A stretch of DNA of 64,000 nt, taken from assembly GCA_902599955.1 (NCBI GenBank), contig CACKHK010000003.1, positions 16,001 to 80,000 of the forward strand, given 5' to 3'. Source of the stretch: an uncultured Pelagibacteraceae bacterium. Its GTDB lineage: Bacteria; Pseudomonadota; Alphaproteobacteria; Pelagibacterales; Pelagibacteraceae. The notes under the pieces are model-generated. The model had not been told where the DNA came from and did no database searches. It was given only the letters and a program-made list of their open reading frames with translations. Numbering within the stretch: the stretch's first letter is position 1; the number at the start of each line of letters is the position of its first letter. The position numbers and the translations under genes were made by a program. Shown here piece after piece: positions 51,405-61,192 of this stretch.

Positions 51405-53945
51405 AGCACCACAACAATGTTTAAATTTTTTCCCTGTTGCCTCACATCTTTCGTTTCTAGAAATTTTACCCTCTCTATTTTTTACAAGTAAGCATTTTGG
51501 ATTATTTTTTGTGTTTATACTATTTTCATTTTGAATGACATTTTGATCATCATTTTTCTCTATAAGTTTTAAATTAAACAAAATTGTTATTAAATCATAC
51601 TTAAGTTTACTTAATAAATTTTCAAAAAGTGCAAATGCCTCTTTCTTATATTCTACTAGAGGATCTCTTTGTCCATAAGATCTCAAACCAATTACTTGTC
51701 TTAATTGCTCTAAATATTGAATATGTAATTTCCAATTTTGATCAATTAGTTGTAAAAATATTCTTTTTTCTATTTCATTATATTGCTCTTCATTTAAAAT
51801 TTTTATTCTTTCTTCTCTTGAACTTTTAAATTTATTTTTTATTTTTTCTTCAAACTCTTTATTTTCAAGATTGACTAAATTATTAATCTCTTCTTCTTCA
51901 AATGATTTTCCAAATAAAGATTTTAATTGCATATTGATTTCATTTGATCCTGCATTAGCTAACTTTTTTGTTTTCTTAAGTTTCAAATCATCAACAATTT
52001 CATCTAGAAAATTTTCAGAATATTGCTTAGAGTCTTTATTTTCTATTACCTCATTTCTTTGTGAAAATATTACTTGCCTTTGATCGTTTAAAACATTGTC
52101 AAACTTCAAAAGAGTTTTTCTAATATCAAAATTTCTAGCCTCAACTTTTTGTTGTGCTCTCTCTAATGCTTTATTTATCCAAGGGTGGTCTATACTTTCT
52201 CCATCTTTAAGTCCAAGTTTTTCAAGTATATTATTCATAGACTCAGACCCAAATATTCTCATTAAATCATCTTCTAAACTTACATAGAATATAGAACTAC
52301 CTTCATCACCTTGTCTACCCGATCTCCCTCTTGCTTGATTATCTACTCTTCTACTTTCCATTCTTTCTGTACCAATAACAAACAAACCACCTAGTTTTTT
52401 TATTTCAGCTTTATCACTCTCATCTTGACCTCCTAATTTAATATCGACACCTCTTCCTGAAATACTAGTTGTAATGATTATTGAGTTTCTTTTTCCAGCA
52501 TCTGCAATAATTTCAGCTTCTCTCTCATGATTTTTGGCATTTAAAACTGTATGTTTTATTTTTTTTTTATCTAATAGATTTGAGTAGTGTTCTGATTTAT
52601 TTATACTCGAAGTAAAAACTAATAATGGTTGTCCTTTTGTGTTACATTCGACAATCTTACTAATTATAGCTTCATCTTTTTCTTTGCTAGTTCTAAATAT
52701 TTGATCATTCGAGTCTATTCTTATCATCTGCTTATTTGTTGGAATTGACACTACTGGCAGATTATAGATTTCAAAAAACTCCTCGGACTCTGTTTGTGCA
52801 GTTCCAGTGCACCCAGCTATTTTTTTATAAAGTTTAAAGAAATTTTGGTATGTAATAGAAGCTAAAGTTTGATTTTCAGCATTAATTGATAAATTTTCTT
52901 TAGCCTCTAAACTTTGATGAAGACCATCACCAAATCTTCTGCCTGGTAATTGTCTACCTGTTTGTTCGTCAATTATTATTATATGTCCATCTTTGACAAT
53001 GTAATCTCTGCCATTTTGAAAAAGATGGATTGCTCGTAACGATTGATTAACTAAATGCACAATATGAAGGTTTTCTGGATCATAAAAATTTTTGTTTTTA
53101 AGTATCCCAGCATTTGAAAATATGCTTTCAACATTATCGACTCCTCTATTCGTTAATAAAATATTTCTATCTTTTTCATCGATTTCGAAATCGTCTTTTT
53201 TTAAATTTTTTACTAATTTATCAACTGCTATATATTGATTAGTCTTATCTTCTGTTGCACCAGAAATAATTAGAGGTGTTCTGGCTTCATCAATTAAACA
53301 GGAGTCAATTTCATCCACTATTGCATAATTATGTTCTCTTTGAACCATAGACTTTTTTGAAAATTTCATATTATCTCTTAGATAATCAAATCCTAATTCA
53401 CTATTAGTAGAATAAGTAATATCTTTTGAATAATTTTCTTTTCTTTCTAAGTCATCTTGACCAGTATTAATATAACCACAAGTTAAACCTAGAAACTCGT
53501 AAATCTTGCCCATATTTTGACTATCTCTCTTAGCTAAATAATCATTCACAGTGACTATATGAACACCCTTTTTTTCAAGAGCGTTAAGGAAAGCCGCAAG
53601 GGCAATGGTTAATGTTTTACCTTCTCCTGTTTTCATTTCTGCAATTTTATTTTCATGTATTACAACACCACCAATTAACTGAACATCAAAGTGTCTTTCA
53701 TTTCTAATTCTTTTCGAAGCTTCTCTAACCATTGCAAAAGCTTCAGGTAATACCTCATTAAGACTTCTGCCATTTTTAATTTCCTCAATTAGCTGTCCTG
53801 TTTTTTTTGGAAACATTTCGTCAGATAAATTTTCCAAATCTTTTTCTAAAAGATTAACTTTATTGACTATTTGTTGAATTCGGCTTAACTCTTTTTCATT
53901 GCTGCTTTTTATAAATTTTGAAAAAATATTAAGTGGGTTGAACAT
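51399..53945 (-). CDS. secA: Preprotein translocase ATPase SecA
   Basis: Motor of Sec-dependent export, 848 residues. DEAD motor elements: GEGKTLTIALAAFLNALEK, DEIDSCLIDEARTPLIISG, GCTGTAQTESEEF, TTSISGRGVDIKLGG and QARGRSGRQGDEGSS. The helical scaffold and wing follow. The C-terminal SEC-C zinc motif, normally CPCGSGKKYKxCHG, is degenerate: RCEATGKKFKHCCG, with one cysteine lost. SecB-binding through this tail may be altered. Confidence 0.97.
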   Translation of the reverse strand: MFNPLNIFSKFIKSSNEKELSRIQQIVNKVNLLEKDLENLSDEMFPKKTGQLIEEIKNGRSLNEVLPEAFAMVREASKRIRNERHFDVQLIGGVVIHENKIAEMKTGEGKTLTIALAAFLNALEKKGVHIVTVNDYLAKRDSQNMGKIYEFLGLTCGYINTGQDDLERKENYSKDITYSTNSELGFDYLRDNMKFSKKSMVQREHNYAIVDEIDSCLIDEARTPLIISGATEDKTNQYIAVDKLVKNLKKDDFEIDEKDRNILLTNRGVDNVESIFSNAGILKNKNFYDPENLHIVHLVNQSLRAIHLFQNGRDYIVKDGHIIIIDEQTGRQLPGRRFGDGLHQSLEAKENLSINAENQTLASITYQNFFKLYKKIAGCTGTAQTESEEFFEIYNLPVVSIPTNKQMIRIDSNDQIFRTSKEKDEAIISKIVECNTKGQPLLVFTSSINKSEHYSNLLDKKKIKHTVLNAKNHEREAEIIADAGKRNSIIITTSISGRGVDIKLGGQDESDKAEIKKLGGLFVIGTERMESRRVDNQARGRSGRQGDEGSSIFYVSLEDDLMRIFGSESMNNILEKLGLKDGESIDHPWINKALERAQQKVEARNFDIRKTLLKFDNVLNDQRQVIFSQRNEVIENKDSKQYSENFLDEIVDDLKLKKTKKLANAGSNEINMQLKSLFGKSFEEEEINNLVNLENKEFEEKIKNKFKSSREERIKILNEEQYNEIEKRIFLQLIDQNWKLHIQYLEQLRQVIGLRSYGQRDPLVEYKKEAFALFENLLSKLKYDLITILFNLKLIEKNDDQNVIQNENSINTKNNPKCLLVKNREGKISRNERCEATGKKFKHCCGAL

Positions 53946-54003
53946 TTTGATATAAAATTTAATATTAGAAATATATAGTAATTAATTAATTATTTTAAAT
54001 ATC

Positions 54004-55305
54004 ATGAAATTTAACATAAACAATTTTTTAAATATTAGTAGTCAAAGATCAAAAATTGTTGATTTCCAAGATCTAGATCATATAGATGGAGTGTCAATTT
54101 CTGCAGTAAGCGCTGATTTATACAAATTTAAAAGAGATGAATTAGTTTTGTTTTATTTTAGAGATGGTGCTAATTATGCCTCAGTATATACTCAGTCAAA
54201 ATTAATATCAGAAAATCTAAAATGGAATAAAAAAATTAAAGCAAAAAAAATATTCGCATTGTTAGTTAATACTAGAAATGCCAATGCATTAACAGGCCAG
54301 GAGGGTTATAATGCTTTGAAAATGATATCCTCAGATTTGTCTTCAAGATTAAGCGAGATACAAAAAAGAGACGAAGATGCTCCAAAACAAATTTCTTCCA
54401 AGGAAATTCTTTTTGGTTGTACAGGTACTATAGGTGAGAAATTTCCAATTGAAAAAATTAGGGCTTCGTTACCAGGATTAGTTGAGAAAATTAAATACAC
54501 TCAAAATAAATTAATCTGGATGAAAGCTGCAATGGGCATAATTACAACTGATTTAAAACCAAAAGTATCAATGACTGAAACAAATATTGGTTCATCTAAA
54601 ATTAAAATTTATGGAATCGCAAAGGGCTCAGGAATGATTTATCCAAATATGGCAACTACGTTGGGTTATATATTTACTGATGCTACCCTATCTTCATCAA
54701 TTTTAAGAGATATTTTAAAAAAAAACATAGAGACAACTTTTAATGCAATTTCATGTGATGGCGATACAAGCACAAATGACATGGTTTCTATATTTTCAAC
54801 ATGCAAAGTTAATCACCAAAAAATAAAAAAATATAGTGATAGTAGACTTAAAAATTTTAGTAAAGCCGTTCATGATGTTTTACTAAATTTGGCTAAACAA
54901 GTTGTTTCTGATGGAGAAGGAGCATCTAAATTTATTTCTATAAATTGTATAAATTGTAAAACAGAAAAAGATGCAAAAAATATATCTTTTAAAATTGCTA
55001 ACTCATTATTAGTTAAAACGGCAATTGCAGGAGAAGATCCAAATTGGGGGAGAGTAGCTATGGCTATTGGAAATAGTGACTCTAAAATTAATGAACAAAA
55101 ATTATCAATATCTTTTGGACCACATAAAATTTTTCACAAAGGTTCATTATACAAATCTTATAATGAAACAAAAATTATGGAATATATGAAAGGCAGTAAA
55201 ATTGAAATAGAAGTTAATATTGGGCAAGGAATTAAAAATTTTAAATCTTACACAATGGATTTAACAAAAAAATACATTGAAATAAATGCTGATTATAGGA
55301 CTTAA
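54004..55305 (+). CDS. argJ: Glutamate N-acetyltransferase/amino-acid acetyltransferase
   Basis: Recycles the acetyl group from N-acetylornithine to glutamate. 433 residues; an Ntn-type enzyme that self-cleaves before the Thr in IYPNMATTLGYI (usually MATML). Other blocks: NARNANALTGQEG, GCTGTIGEKFP, ISCDGDTSTNDMV, GEGASKFISI and AGEDPNWGRVAMAIG. With argB and argD here it completes an acetyl-recycling arginine route to ornithine. The start lies 58 nt from divergent secA. Confidence 0.95.
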   Translation: MKFNINNFLNISSQRSKIVDFQDLDHIDGVSISAVSADLYKFKRDELVLFYFRDGANYASVYTQSKLISENLKWNKKIKAKKIFALLVNTRNANALTGQEGYNALKMISSDLSSRLSEIQKRDEDAPKQISSKEILFGCTGTIGEKFPIEKIRASLPGLVEKIKYTQNKLIWMKAAMGIITTDLKPKVSMTETNIGSSKIKIYGIAKGSGMIYPNMATTLGYIFTDATLSSSILRDILKKNIETTFNAISCDGDTSTNDMVSIFSTCKVNHQKIKKYSDSRLKNFSKAVHDVLLNLAKQVVSDGEGASKFISINCINCKTEKDAKNISFKIANSLLVKTAIAGEDPNWGRVAMAIGNSDSKINEQKLSISFGPHKIFHKGSLYKSYNETKIMEYMKGSKIEIEVNIGQGIKNFKSYTMDLTKKYIEINADYRT

Positions 55306-55345
55306 CTATATTGAAATTTTAAAGATTGATATCTAAATAACAATT

Positions 55346-55771
55346 ATGATCAAGTATTTGTTAAAGTGTAAAGACTGTCGTCAAGAATTTGAAAGTTGGT
55401 TTAGTACTTCAGATGAGTATGATAGATTAAAAACTTTAAAACTTTTAAATTGTCAAAACTGTGACTCTTTAAATGTTGAAAAGTCATTAATGTCTCCAAA
55501 TTTATTGAACACAAAGAAAAAAGAAAATTTAAAAGAAATAAATAAATATAAAGAAGTAAGAAAAAAACTTTATGACTACAAAAAATTCGTAAAGAAAAAT
55601 TTTGAGTATGTTGGAGAAAATTTTACCTACAAAGCAAGATCAATTCATTATGATAAAAAAAAACATAAAAAAGGTATTTATGGAAGTGCTTCGCTCAAAG
55701 ATATTAAGGAATTAAGAGAGGAAGGAATAGAAACAGATATAATTCCATGGATTGAAGACGATAAAAATTAA
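55346..55771 (+). CDS. DUF1178 family protein
   Basis: 141 residues, zinc-ribbon-like N-terminus (LLKCKDCRQEFESWF, then LLNCQNCDSLNVEKS), i.e. two CxxC pairs, followed by a basic helix and the conserved end FTYKARSIHYDKKKHKKGIYG and IDIIPWIED-like TDIIPWIEDD. The family is widespread in alpha- and betaproteobacteria and of unknown function. Its stop overlaps the ubiG stop by 4 nt (TTAA palindrome). Confidence 0.88.
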   Translation: MIKYLLKCKDCRQEFESWFSTSDEYDRLKTLKLLNCQNCDSLNVEKSLMSPNLLNTKKKENLKEINKYKEVRKKLYDYKKFVKKNFEYVGENFTYKARSIHYDKKKHKKGIYGSASLKDIKELREEGIETDIIPWIEDDKN

Positions 55772-56496
55772 ATTTTTTTAAATTCAGAAATATAATTTAC
55801 AGATTTGTCTGAAGAAATAGACCACTTATCTAAAATAGGATTAAAAGTCATACCATCAATTTTTTTTAAAGTAAGTGAATTATTTCTACAAATTTTTGTT
55901 AATTGTTCTGGTTTTACAAATTTTTCCCAATCGTGAGTACCTATTGGAAGCCATTTTAAAATATACTCAGCGCCTATAATTGCAAATATATAAGATTTTA
56001 AAGTTTTATTTAAAGTAGCAATAAACATCACGCCAGATTTCTTTAAAAATTTAGAACTTTCTTTTATGAAATGGTCAACATTTTCGACATGTTCAACTAT
56101 CTCCATATTTAAAACTACATCAAATTTTTCTTTTGTTTTTAAGCTCTCTGGTGATGAATTAAAATAGTTAATTTTAAGTTTATTTTTTTTTGAGTGATAT
56201 TTAGCAACTTGAATATTTTTATTCGAGGCATCTATTCCAGTAACTTTTGCACCTAAACTTGCCATAGGTTCTGAAAGCAGTCCTCCACCACAACCTATAT
56301 CTAGAATACTTAAGCCTTTAAATGGTTCATGATTTTTTTTTATTTTGAACTCTGATATAATTGTATCTCGTATGTATTTAATTCTAATTGGATTAAATTT
56401 ATGTAAAGGCTTAAATTTTCCATTGGGATCCCACCATTCTTCTGCAATTTTTGTAAATTTTTCTATTTCTTTTTTATTTATTGTGTTATTTTTCAT
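55768..56496 (-). CDS. ubiG: Ubiquinone biosynthesis O-methyltransferase
   Basis: SAM-dependent O-methylations of ubiquinone precursors. 242 residues: EEWWDPNGKFKPLHKFNPIR at the N-terminus is the UbiG hallmark, then the SAM loop LDIGCGGGLLSEPMASLG, VTGIDASNKNI, VLNMEIVEHVENVDHFIKES and GTHDWEKFVKPEQL. Ubiquinone use agrees with the cytochrome c gene and the NDUFA9-like protein. Confidence 0.96.
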   Translation of the reverse strand: MKNNTINKKEIEKFTKIAEEWWDPNGKFKPLHKFNPIRIKYIRDTIISEFKIKKNHEPFKGLSILDIGCGGGLLSEPMASLGAKVTGIDASNKNIQVAKYHSKKNKLKINYFNSSPESLKTKEKFDVVLNMEIVEHVENVDHFIKESSKFLKKSGVMFIATLNKTLKSYIFAIIGAEYILKWLPIGTHDWEKFVKPEQLTKICRNNSLTLKKIDGMTFNPILDKWSISSDKSVNYISEFKKI

Positions 56497-56565
56497 TGCT
56501 TGTTGACTTTACAATTAAGATGTATTTTATCAATATATTTTAACTTTTACTAAGAAATATTATCA

Positions 56566-57777
56566 ATGAAAATAATTGTTCTTAAATTTGGAGGTACTTC
56601 AGTAGGCACAATAGACAGGATTAAAAAAGTATCAAAAATTATTTCAAATTATAATAAAAAATATAGTGTAATTGTTGTGTCTTCAGCAATGAGTGGAGTT
56701 ACAAACAATTTAATCAATTTGTCAAATAAAATTAGCAAAAATTTTTCATCATCTGAGTATGATGTTTTAGTTTCTTCAGGAGAACAAATGGCTTGTGCAC
56801 TGATTGCGGCAGAATTGATTAGCAAAGGTCTTAATTCAAGATCTTGGTTATCATGGCAAGTTCCTATTCTTACTGAAGGGAAGCATAAATTTTCAAGGAT
56901 TAGTAAAATTAATAAAACTCAAATTTTAAGTTATTTAAAAAAAGATGGAATACCTATAATCACAGGTTTTCAAGGAATAAATAATAAAAATAGAATAACA
57001 ACTATTGGGAGAGGAGGATCTGATGCAAGCGCGATAATGCTTGCAAAGTTTTTTAATGCTGAAAAATGTATAATTTTTACGGATGTAGATGGTGTTTATT
57101 CTACTGATCCAAATAAACTCAAATCAGCAAAAAAAATTAAAGTAATTTCTTATGAAGAAATGTTGGAAATGGCTTCACTGGGAGCAAAAGTTATGCAACC
57201 TCACTCTATTCAAGATGCTAGGTTAAATAGGGTAGATATTGAGGTTCGATCTTCTTTTAATAACAAAAAAGGTACTTTAATCACTAAAAGACAAAATATA
57301 TTTAAAAGTAAGATTATTACAGGAATTTCAAGCACAACAAATGATGCAAAAGTAACCCTTTTAGGTGTAACAGATAAACCAGGTATTGCAGCATCAATTT
57401 TTAAACCTTTATCTGAGAATTCCATTAATGTAGATATGGTGGTGCAGAATATTTCTGCTAACGGTAAAGAAACAGATTTAACTTTCACAATAAAATCTGA
57501 TGATTTAAGCAAAACTAAAAAAATAATTTTACAGAATAGAAAAATTAATTTTAGAGATTTAAAATTTGATAAGAATGTTTCAAAGGTATCAATTATTGGT
57601 GTTGGGATGGTTACTACACCTGGAGTTACATTTAGAATGTTTCAATCTCTAGCAAAACAAAAAATAAATATCCAAGTCATTTCAACCTCAGAAATAAAAA
57701 TTTCTGTTTTAATTAATAAAAAAAATCTCCAAAAAGCATTATCTTCTTTACACAAAGAATTTAAGTTAAATAAATAA
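56566..57777 (+). CDS. lysC: Aspartate kinase
   Basis: First step for lysine, threonine and methionine. 403 residues: VLKFGGTSVGTIDRIKKVS, SSGEQMACALIAAEL, TTIGRGGSDASAIMLAKFF, FTDVDGVYSTDPNK and ISYEEMLEMASLGAKVMQ, then two ACT domains (about 265-400: VTLLGVTDKPGIAASIFKPL and VSIIGVGMVTTPGVTFRMFQ) that usually sense lysine or threonine. It lies 3 nt upstream of ispG. Promoter in the 69-nt gap to divergent ubiG. Confidence 0.96.
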   Translation: MKIIVLKFGGTSVGTIDRIKKVSKIISNYNKKYSVIVVSSAMSGVTNNLINLSNKISKNFSSSEYDVLVSSGEQMACALIAAELISKGLNSRSWLSWQVPILTEGKHKFSRISKINKTQILSYLKKDGIPIITGFQGINNKNRITTIGRGGSDASAIMLAKFFNAEKCIIFTDVDGVYSTDPNKLKSAKKIKVISYEEMLEMASLGAKVMQPHSIQDARLNRVDIEVRSSFNNKKGTLITKRQNIFKSKIITGISSTTNDAKVTLLGVTDKPGIAASIFKPLSENSINVDMVVQNISANGKETDLTFTIKSDDLSKTKKIILQNRKINFRDLKFDKNVSKVSIIGVGMVTTPGVTFRMFQSLAKQKINIQVISTSEIKISVLINKKNLQKALSSLHKEFKLNK

Positions 57778-57780
57778 TTT

Positions 57781-58878
57781 ATGAATATTAGACCTTTCAG
57801 AGAAATCAAAAGAAGAAAAACAAAAGAAATAAGAGTTGGTAATGTAAAAGTTGGCGGAGATAATCCAATTACAGTACAGTCAATGACAAATACACTTACA
57901 AAAAATATCAAGGAAACAGTAAAGCAAATTGAAAAAATTGAAGCAGCTGGAGCTGATATTGTAAGAGTTTCTTGTCCAGACCAAGAATCTACAAAAGCAC
58001 TAAAAGATATAATTAATCTTACTGAAATACCAATAGTTGCTGATATTCATTTTCACTATAAAAGAGCTATTGAGGCAGCTGAAAGTGGAGCTGCATGTCT
58101 GAGAATTAATCCAGGAAATATAGGAGATAAAAAAAAAATTAAAGAAGTAATTTCTTCAGCAAAAAATAATAATTGTTCAATTAGAATTGGAGTAAATGCA
58201 GGATCTCTTGAAAAAGATATATTAGAAAAGTATAAGGAGCCATGTCCTGAGGCATTAGTAGAGAGTGCATTAAGAAATATAAATATAATTGAAGATTTAG
58301 ATTTTTATAAATTTAAAGTAAGTGTAAAATCCTCTGATGTATTCTTATCAATAGAAGCATATAGACAACTTTCTAAAGAAACTGATTATCCTTTACATTT
58401 AGGTATAACTGAGGCTGGAACCTTTTTGCCTGGAAGTATAAAATCGTCAATTGGCTTCGGATCACTTCTTTTAGATGGTATTGGTGATACTATAAGAGTT
58501 TCTTTATCTGATGATCCAGTAGAAGAAATAAAAGTTGGAAATGAAATACTCAAATCACTAAATTTAAGGAATAGAGGAGTAAAAATTATCTCTTGTCCGT
58601 CATGTGCAAGGCAAGCTTTTGATGTAATAAAAACTGTTAAAAAGCTAGAGGAAAAGCTATCACATATAAAGACACCAATTTCTTTATCTATAATTGGATG
58701 TGTGGTGAATGGACCGGGTGAGGCTGCGCAAACTGATATTGGTATTACTGGAGGAGGAAAAGGAAATAATATGCTTTATTTAAACGGTATTGAGAGTAAA
58801 AAAATATCAAGCGATGAAATGATTTCTAAGGTTGTTAGATTGGTTGAGGAAAAAGCAGAAGAAATCGAAAAAACTTAA
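57781..58878 (+). CDS. ispG: 4-hydroxy-3-methylbut-2-en-1-yl diphosphate synthase
   Basis: Iron-sulfur enzyme of the MEP isoprenoid pathway; 365 residues. N-terminal TIM barrel ([66 protein letters not shown]) and C-terminal 4Fe-4S domain with ligands in [14 protein letters not shown] (Cys pair) and [13 protein letters not shown] plus the conserved Glu. It lies between lysC and prfA with 2-3 nt gaps. Confidence 0.97.
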   Translation: MNIRPFREIKRRKTKEIRVGNVKVGGDNPITVQSMTNTLTKNIKETVKQIEKIEAAGADIVRVSCPDQESTKALKDIINLTEIPIVADIHFHYKRAIEAAESGAACLRINPGNIGDKKKIKEVISSAKNNNCSIRIGVNAGSLEKDILEKYKEPCPEALVESALRNINIIEDLDFYKFKVSVKSSDVFLSIEAYRQLSKETDYPLHLGITEAGTFLPGSIKSSIGFGSLLLDGIGDTIRVSLSDDPVEEIKVGNEILKSLNLRNRGVKIISCPSCARQAFDVIKTVKKLEEKLSHIKTPISLSIIGCVVNGPGEAAQTDIGITGGGKGNNMLYLNGIESKKISSDEMISKVVRLVEEKAEEIEKT

Positions 58879-58880
58879 TA

Positions 58881-59954
58881 ATGGTTCCAATATCAAAAGT
58901 TAAAGACTTAATAGCAAAGCATTCTAAATTGGAAAAAGAGCTTTCTTCACAAGAAATTGATAAAAAATTATTTGCAGAAAAATCAAAGGAATACTCAGAT
59001 TTAAACGATATTATAAAAGAAGCTAATTCGTATTATAATTTTAAAAAGGACAAAGACGAATTGGAAAAACTTATTAACGATCAGGATACAGATGAAGAAA
59101 TGAAGGAGCTTGCGATGAGTGAACTAAATAATCTTGAAAAAAATAATAAAGATAATGAAAAAAAAATTAAAATGTTTCTGCTACCCAAAGATGAAGCTGA
59201 CACAAAAAATGCAATAATAGAAATCAGAGCTGGGACAGGGGGTTTAGAAGCAAGTTTGTTTGCCTCAGATTTGTTTAAGATGTATGAAAAAGTAAGCCAC
59301 AAAAAAAAATGGCTACTTGAGGTAATATCAATATCTAAAAGTGATGCTGGTGGATTAAAAGAGGTAATTGCATCTATAAAAGGTAAAAATATTTATTCAT
59401 CCTTAAAATATGAAAGCGGTGTTCACAGAGTTCAAAGAGTACCTGATACAGAAACTCAAGGAAGGGTTCATACTTCAGCGGCTACTGTTGCAGTAATGCC
59501 AGAAGCTGAAGAAGTCGATGTTAAAATTGAGGATAAGGATCTTAGAATTGATGTATTTAGAAGTAGTGGACCAGGGGGTCAAAGTGTAAACACAACGGAC
59601 TCTGCTGTTAGAATTACCCACATACCATCAGGAATAGTTGTAAGTCAACAAGATGAAAAATCTCAAATAAGAAACAAAGAAAAAGGTTTAAAAATTCTTA
59701 GATCAAGAATTTATGAATTAGAGAGACAAAAACGAGATGAGGAAAGATCTAAAGATAGAAAAAGTAAAATAGGTTCTGGAGATAGGTCAGAAAGAATAAG
59801 AACTTATAATTTTCCTCAAGGCAGGGTCACCGATCATAGAATAAATTTAACTTTACATAAATTGACTGAATTTATGGAAGGTGAAATATTTGACGAGATG
59901 ATAGAAAATTTGGTTATTCAAGCACAAGAAAACGAATTAATTAATATAAATTAA
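58881..59954 (+). CDS. prfA: Peptide chain release factor 1
   Basis: Recognises UAA and UAG. 357 residues: coiled N-terminal domain; codon-recognition domain with [20 protein letters not shown]; catalytic loop [19 protein letters not shown] with the GGQ. The preferred stop in the window is TAA, fitting RF1/RF2 use. It is followed 2 nt later by prmC, which methylates the GGQ glutamine. Confidence 0.97.
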   Translation: MVPISKVKDLIAKHSKLEKELSSQEIDKKLFAEKSKEYSDLNDIIKEANSYYNFKKDKDELEKLINDQDTDEEMKELAMSELNNLEKNNKDNEKKIKMFLLPKDEADTKNAIIEIRAGTGGLEASLFASDLFKMYEKVSHKKKWLLEVISISKSDAGGLKEVIASIKGKNIYSSLKYESGVHRVQRVPDTETQGRVHTSAATVAVMPEAEEVDVKIEDKDLRIDVFRSSGPGGQSVNTTDSAVRITHIPSGIVVSQQDEKSQIRNKEKGLKILRSRIYELERQKRDEERSKDRKSKIGSGDRSERIRTYNFPQGRVTDHRINLTLHKLTEFMEGEIFDEMIENLVIQAQENELININ

Positions 59955-59956
59955 AC

Positions 59957-60802
59957 ATGAATTATCATGAGATTTTAACAAATGGCACGAGTTATTTAAA
60001 AAAAAATAAAATAAAAAATCCATATCTGGATACTGAATTGCTTTTGTCAAAAACTATAAATAAAAAAAGAGAAGAAATATTATTAAATATTTATAATAAA
60101 GTAGAAAACAGAGAAATAGAAAAATTTAAATACTACTTATTCAGAAGAAGGCAGAAGGAACCAATAGCTTACATCATGGGTTATAAATATTTTTGGAGGT
60201 ATAAATTTTTAACTAATAAATCAGTTTTAATTCCAAGACCTGATACTGAGTTGATTATAGAAGAGACTTTAAATTATTTACCAATTCATAATTCAAAAAA
60301 AATACTCGATATTGGAACTGGATCAGGATGTATAATAATTTCTTTGATAAAAGAGAGACCCAAATGTAAAGCAACAGCATTAGATATATCGTTAAAGGCT
60401 ATAAAAGTTGCAAAAACTAATGCAAAATTGCATCAATTAGAAAATAAAATTAATTTTATAAATATCGATATTGACAAATATAAATCTTCTAACTATGATT
60501 TAATTATATCAAATCCTCCATATATAGATAATATTGATTTTAACAGATTAGAGGATGATATCAAATCTCATGAACCAAAATTAGCATTATCAGGAGGTTC
60601 TGACGGATTTAAAAATATTAATAAAGTAATTATTAAAAGTAGAAAATTATTGAAAATAAACGGAAAATTAATACTTGAGATTGGACATAAACAAAAAAAT
60701 AAAACCATAAAAATGCTTAAAAAAAATAGTTTCTATATAAATAAAGTATCTAAGGATTTTTCTAAAACAGATAGGTGCATTGTAAGCACTAGACTAAAAT
60801 AA
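59957..60802 (+). CDS. prmC: Release factor glutamine methyltransferase
   Basis: N5-glutamine methyltransferase for the GGQ motif of RF1/RF2. 281 residues: EPIAYIMGYKYFWRYKF, LIPRPDTELIIEETL, SAM loop ILDIGTGSGCIIISL, and the substrate motif YDLIISNPPYIDN. Directly after prfA, the usual coupling. It overlaps the DUF4167 gene by one base. Confidence 0.96.
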   Translation: MNYHEILTNGTSYLKKNKIKNPYLDTELLLSKTINKKREEILLNIYNKVENREIEKFKYYLFRRRQKEPIAYIMGYKYFWRYKFLTNKSVLIPRPDTELIIEETLNYLPIHNSKKILDIGTGSGCIIISLIKERPKCKATALDISLKAIKVAKTNAKLHQLENKINFINIDIDKYKSSNYDLIISNPPYIDNIDFNRLEDDIKSHEPKLALSGGSDGFKNINKVIIKSRKLLKINGKLILEIGHKQKNKTIKMLKKNSFYINKVSKDFSKTDRCIVSTRLK

Positions 60803-61176
60803 TGAATAACTTCAAAAACAACAATAGAAGAGGACGGTTCAAATCAAATGGTGATAGGAACTTCAGAAGAAATGGAAATGGCCATAAATCAAGTGGAGAT
60901 TTTAACAACGGATCTTCATTTAAAAGAAGACATCCAGGAAAAAATAACCAAAATGCTGCAAAACTTGTTGAGAAATACAATGATCTAGCACGTGAAGCCC
61001 TCTCAAATGGAGATAAAATTTTATCTGAGAATTATTTACAGCATTCTGAACATTTTACTAGAATTTTAATGTCTCAAGAAAATACGAAAAATTTATCAGA
61101 AAATCTCACTCAAACAAGTCTTAATAATCAAAATAATCAAATTAAAATTGAAGTTGAAAACAAAGAAACAGACTAA
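60802..61176 (+). CDS. DUF4167 family protein
   Basis: 124 residues. The first 60 are Arg/Asn/Gly-rich and disordered (NNNRRGRFKSNGDRNFRRNG), a composition typical of RNA-binding tails; the middle has the family block KLVEKYNDLAREALSNGDKI and ENYLQHSEHFTRIL. The prfA-prmC-DUF4167 order recurs in alphaproteobacteria. Function unknown; an RNA or ribosome link is likely from context but unproven. Confidence 0.9.
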   Translation: MNNFKNNNRRGRFKSNGDRNFRRNGNGHKSSGDFNNGSSFKRRHPGKNNQNAAKLVEKYNDLAREALSNGDKILSENYLQHSEHFTRILMSQENTKNLSENLTQTSLNNQNNQIKIEVENKETD

Positions 61177-61192
61177 ACTTAAGTAGAATAAA

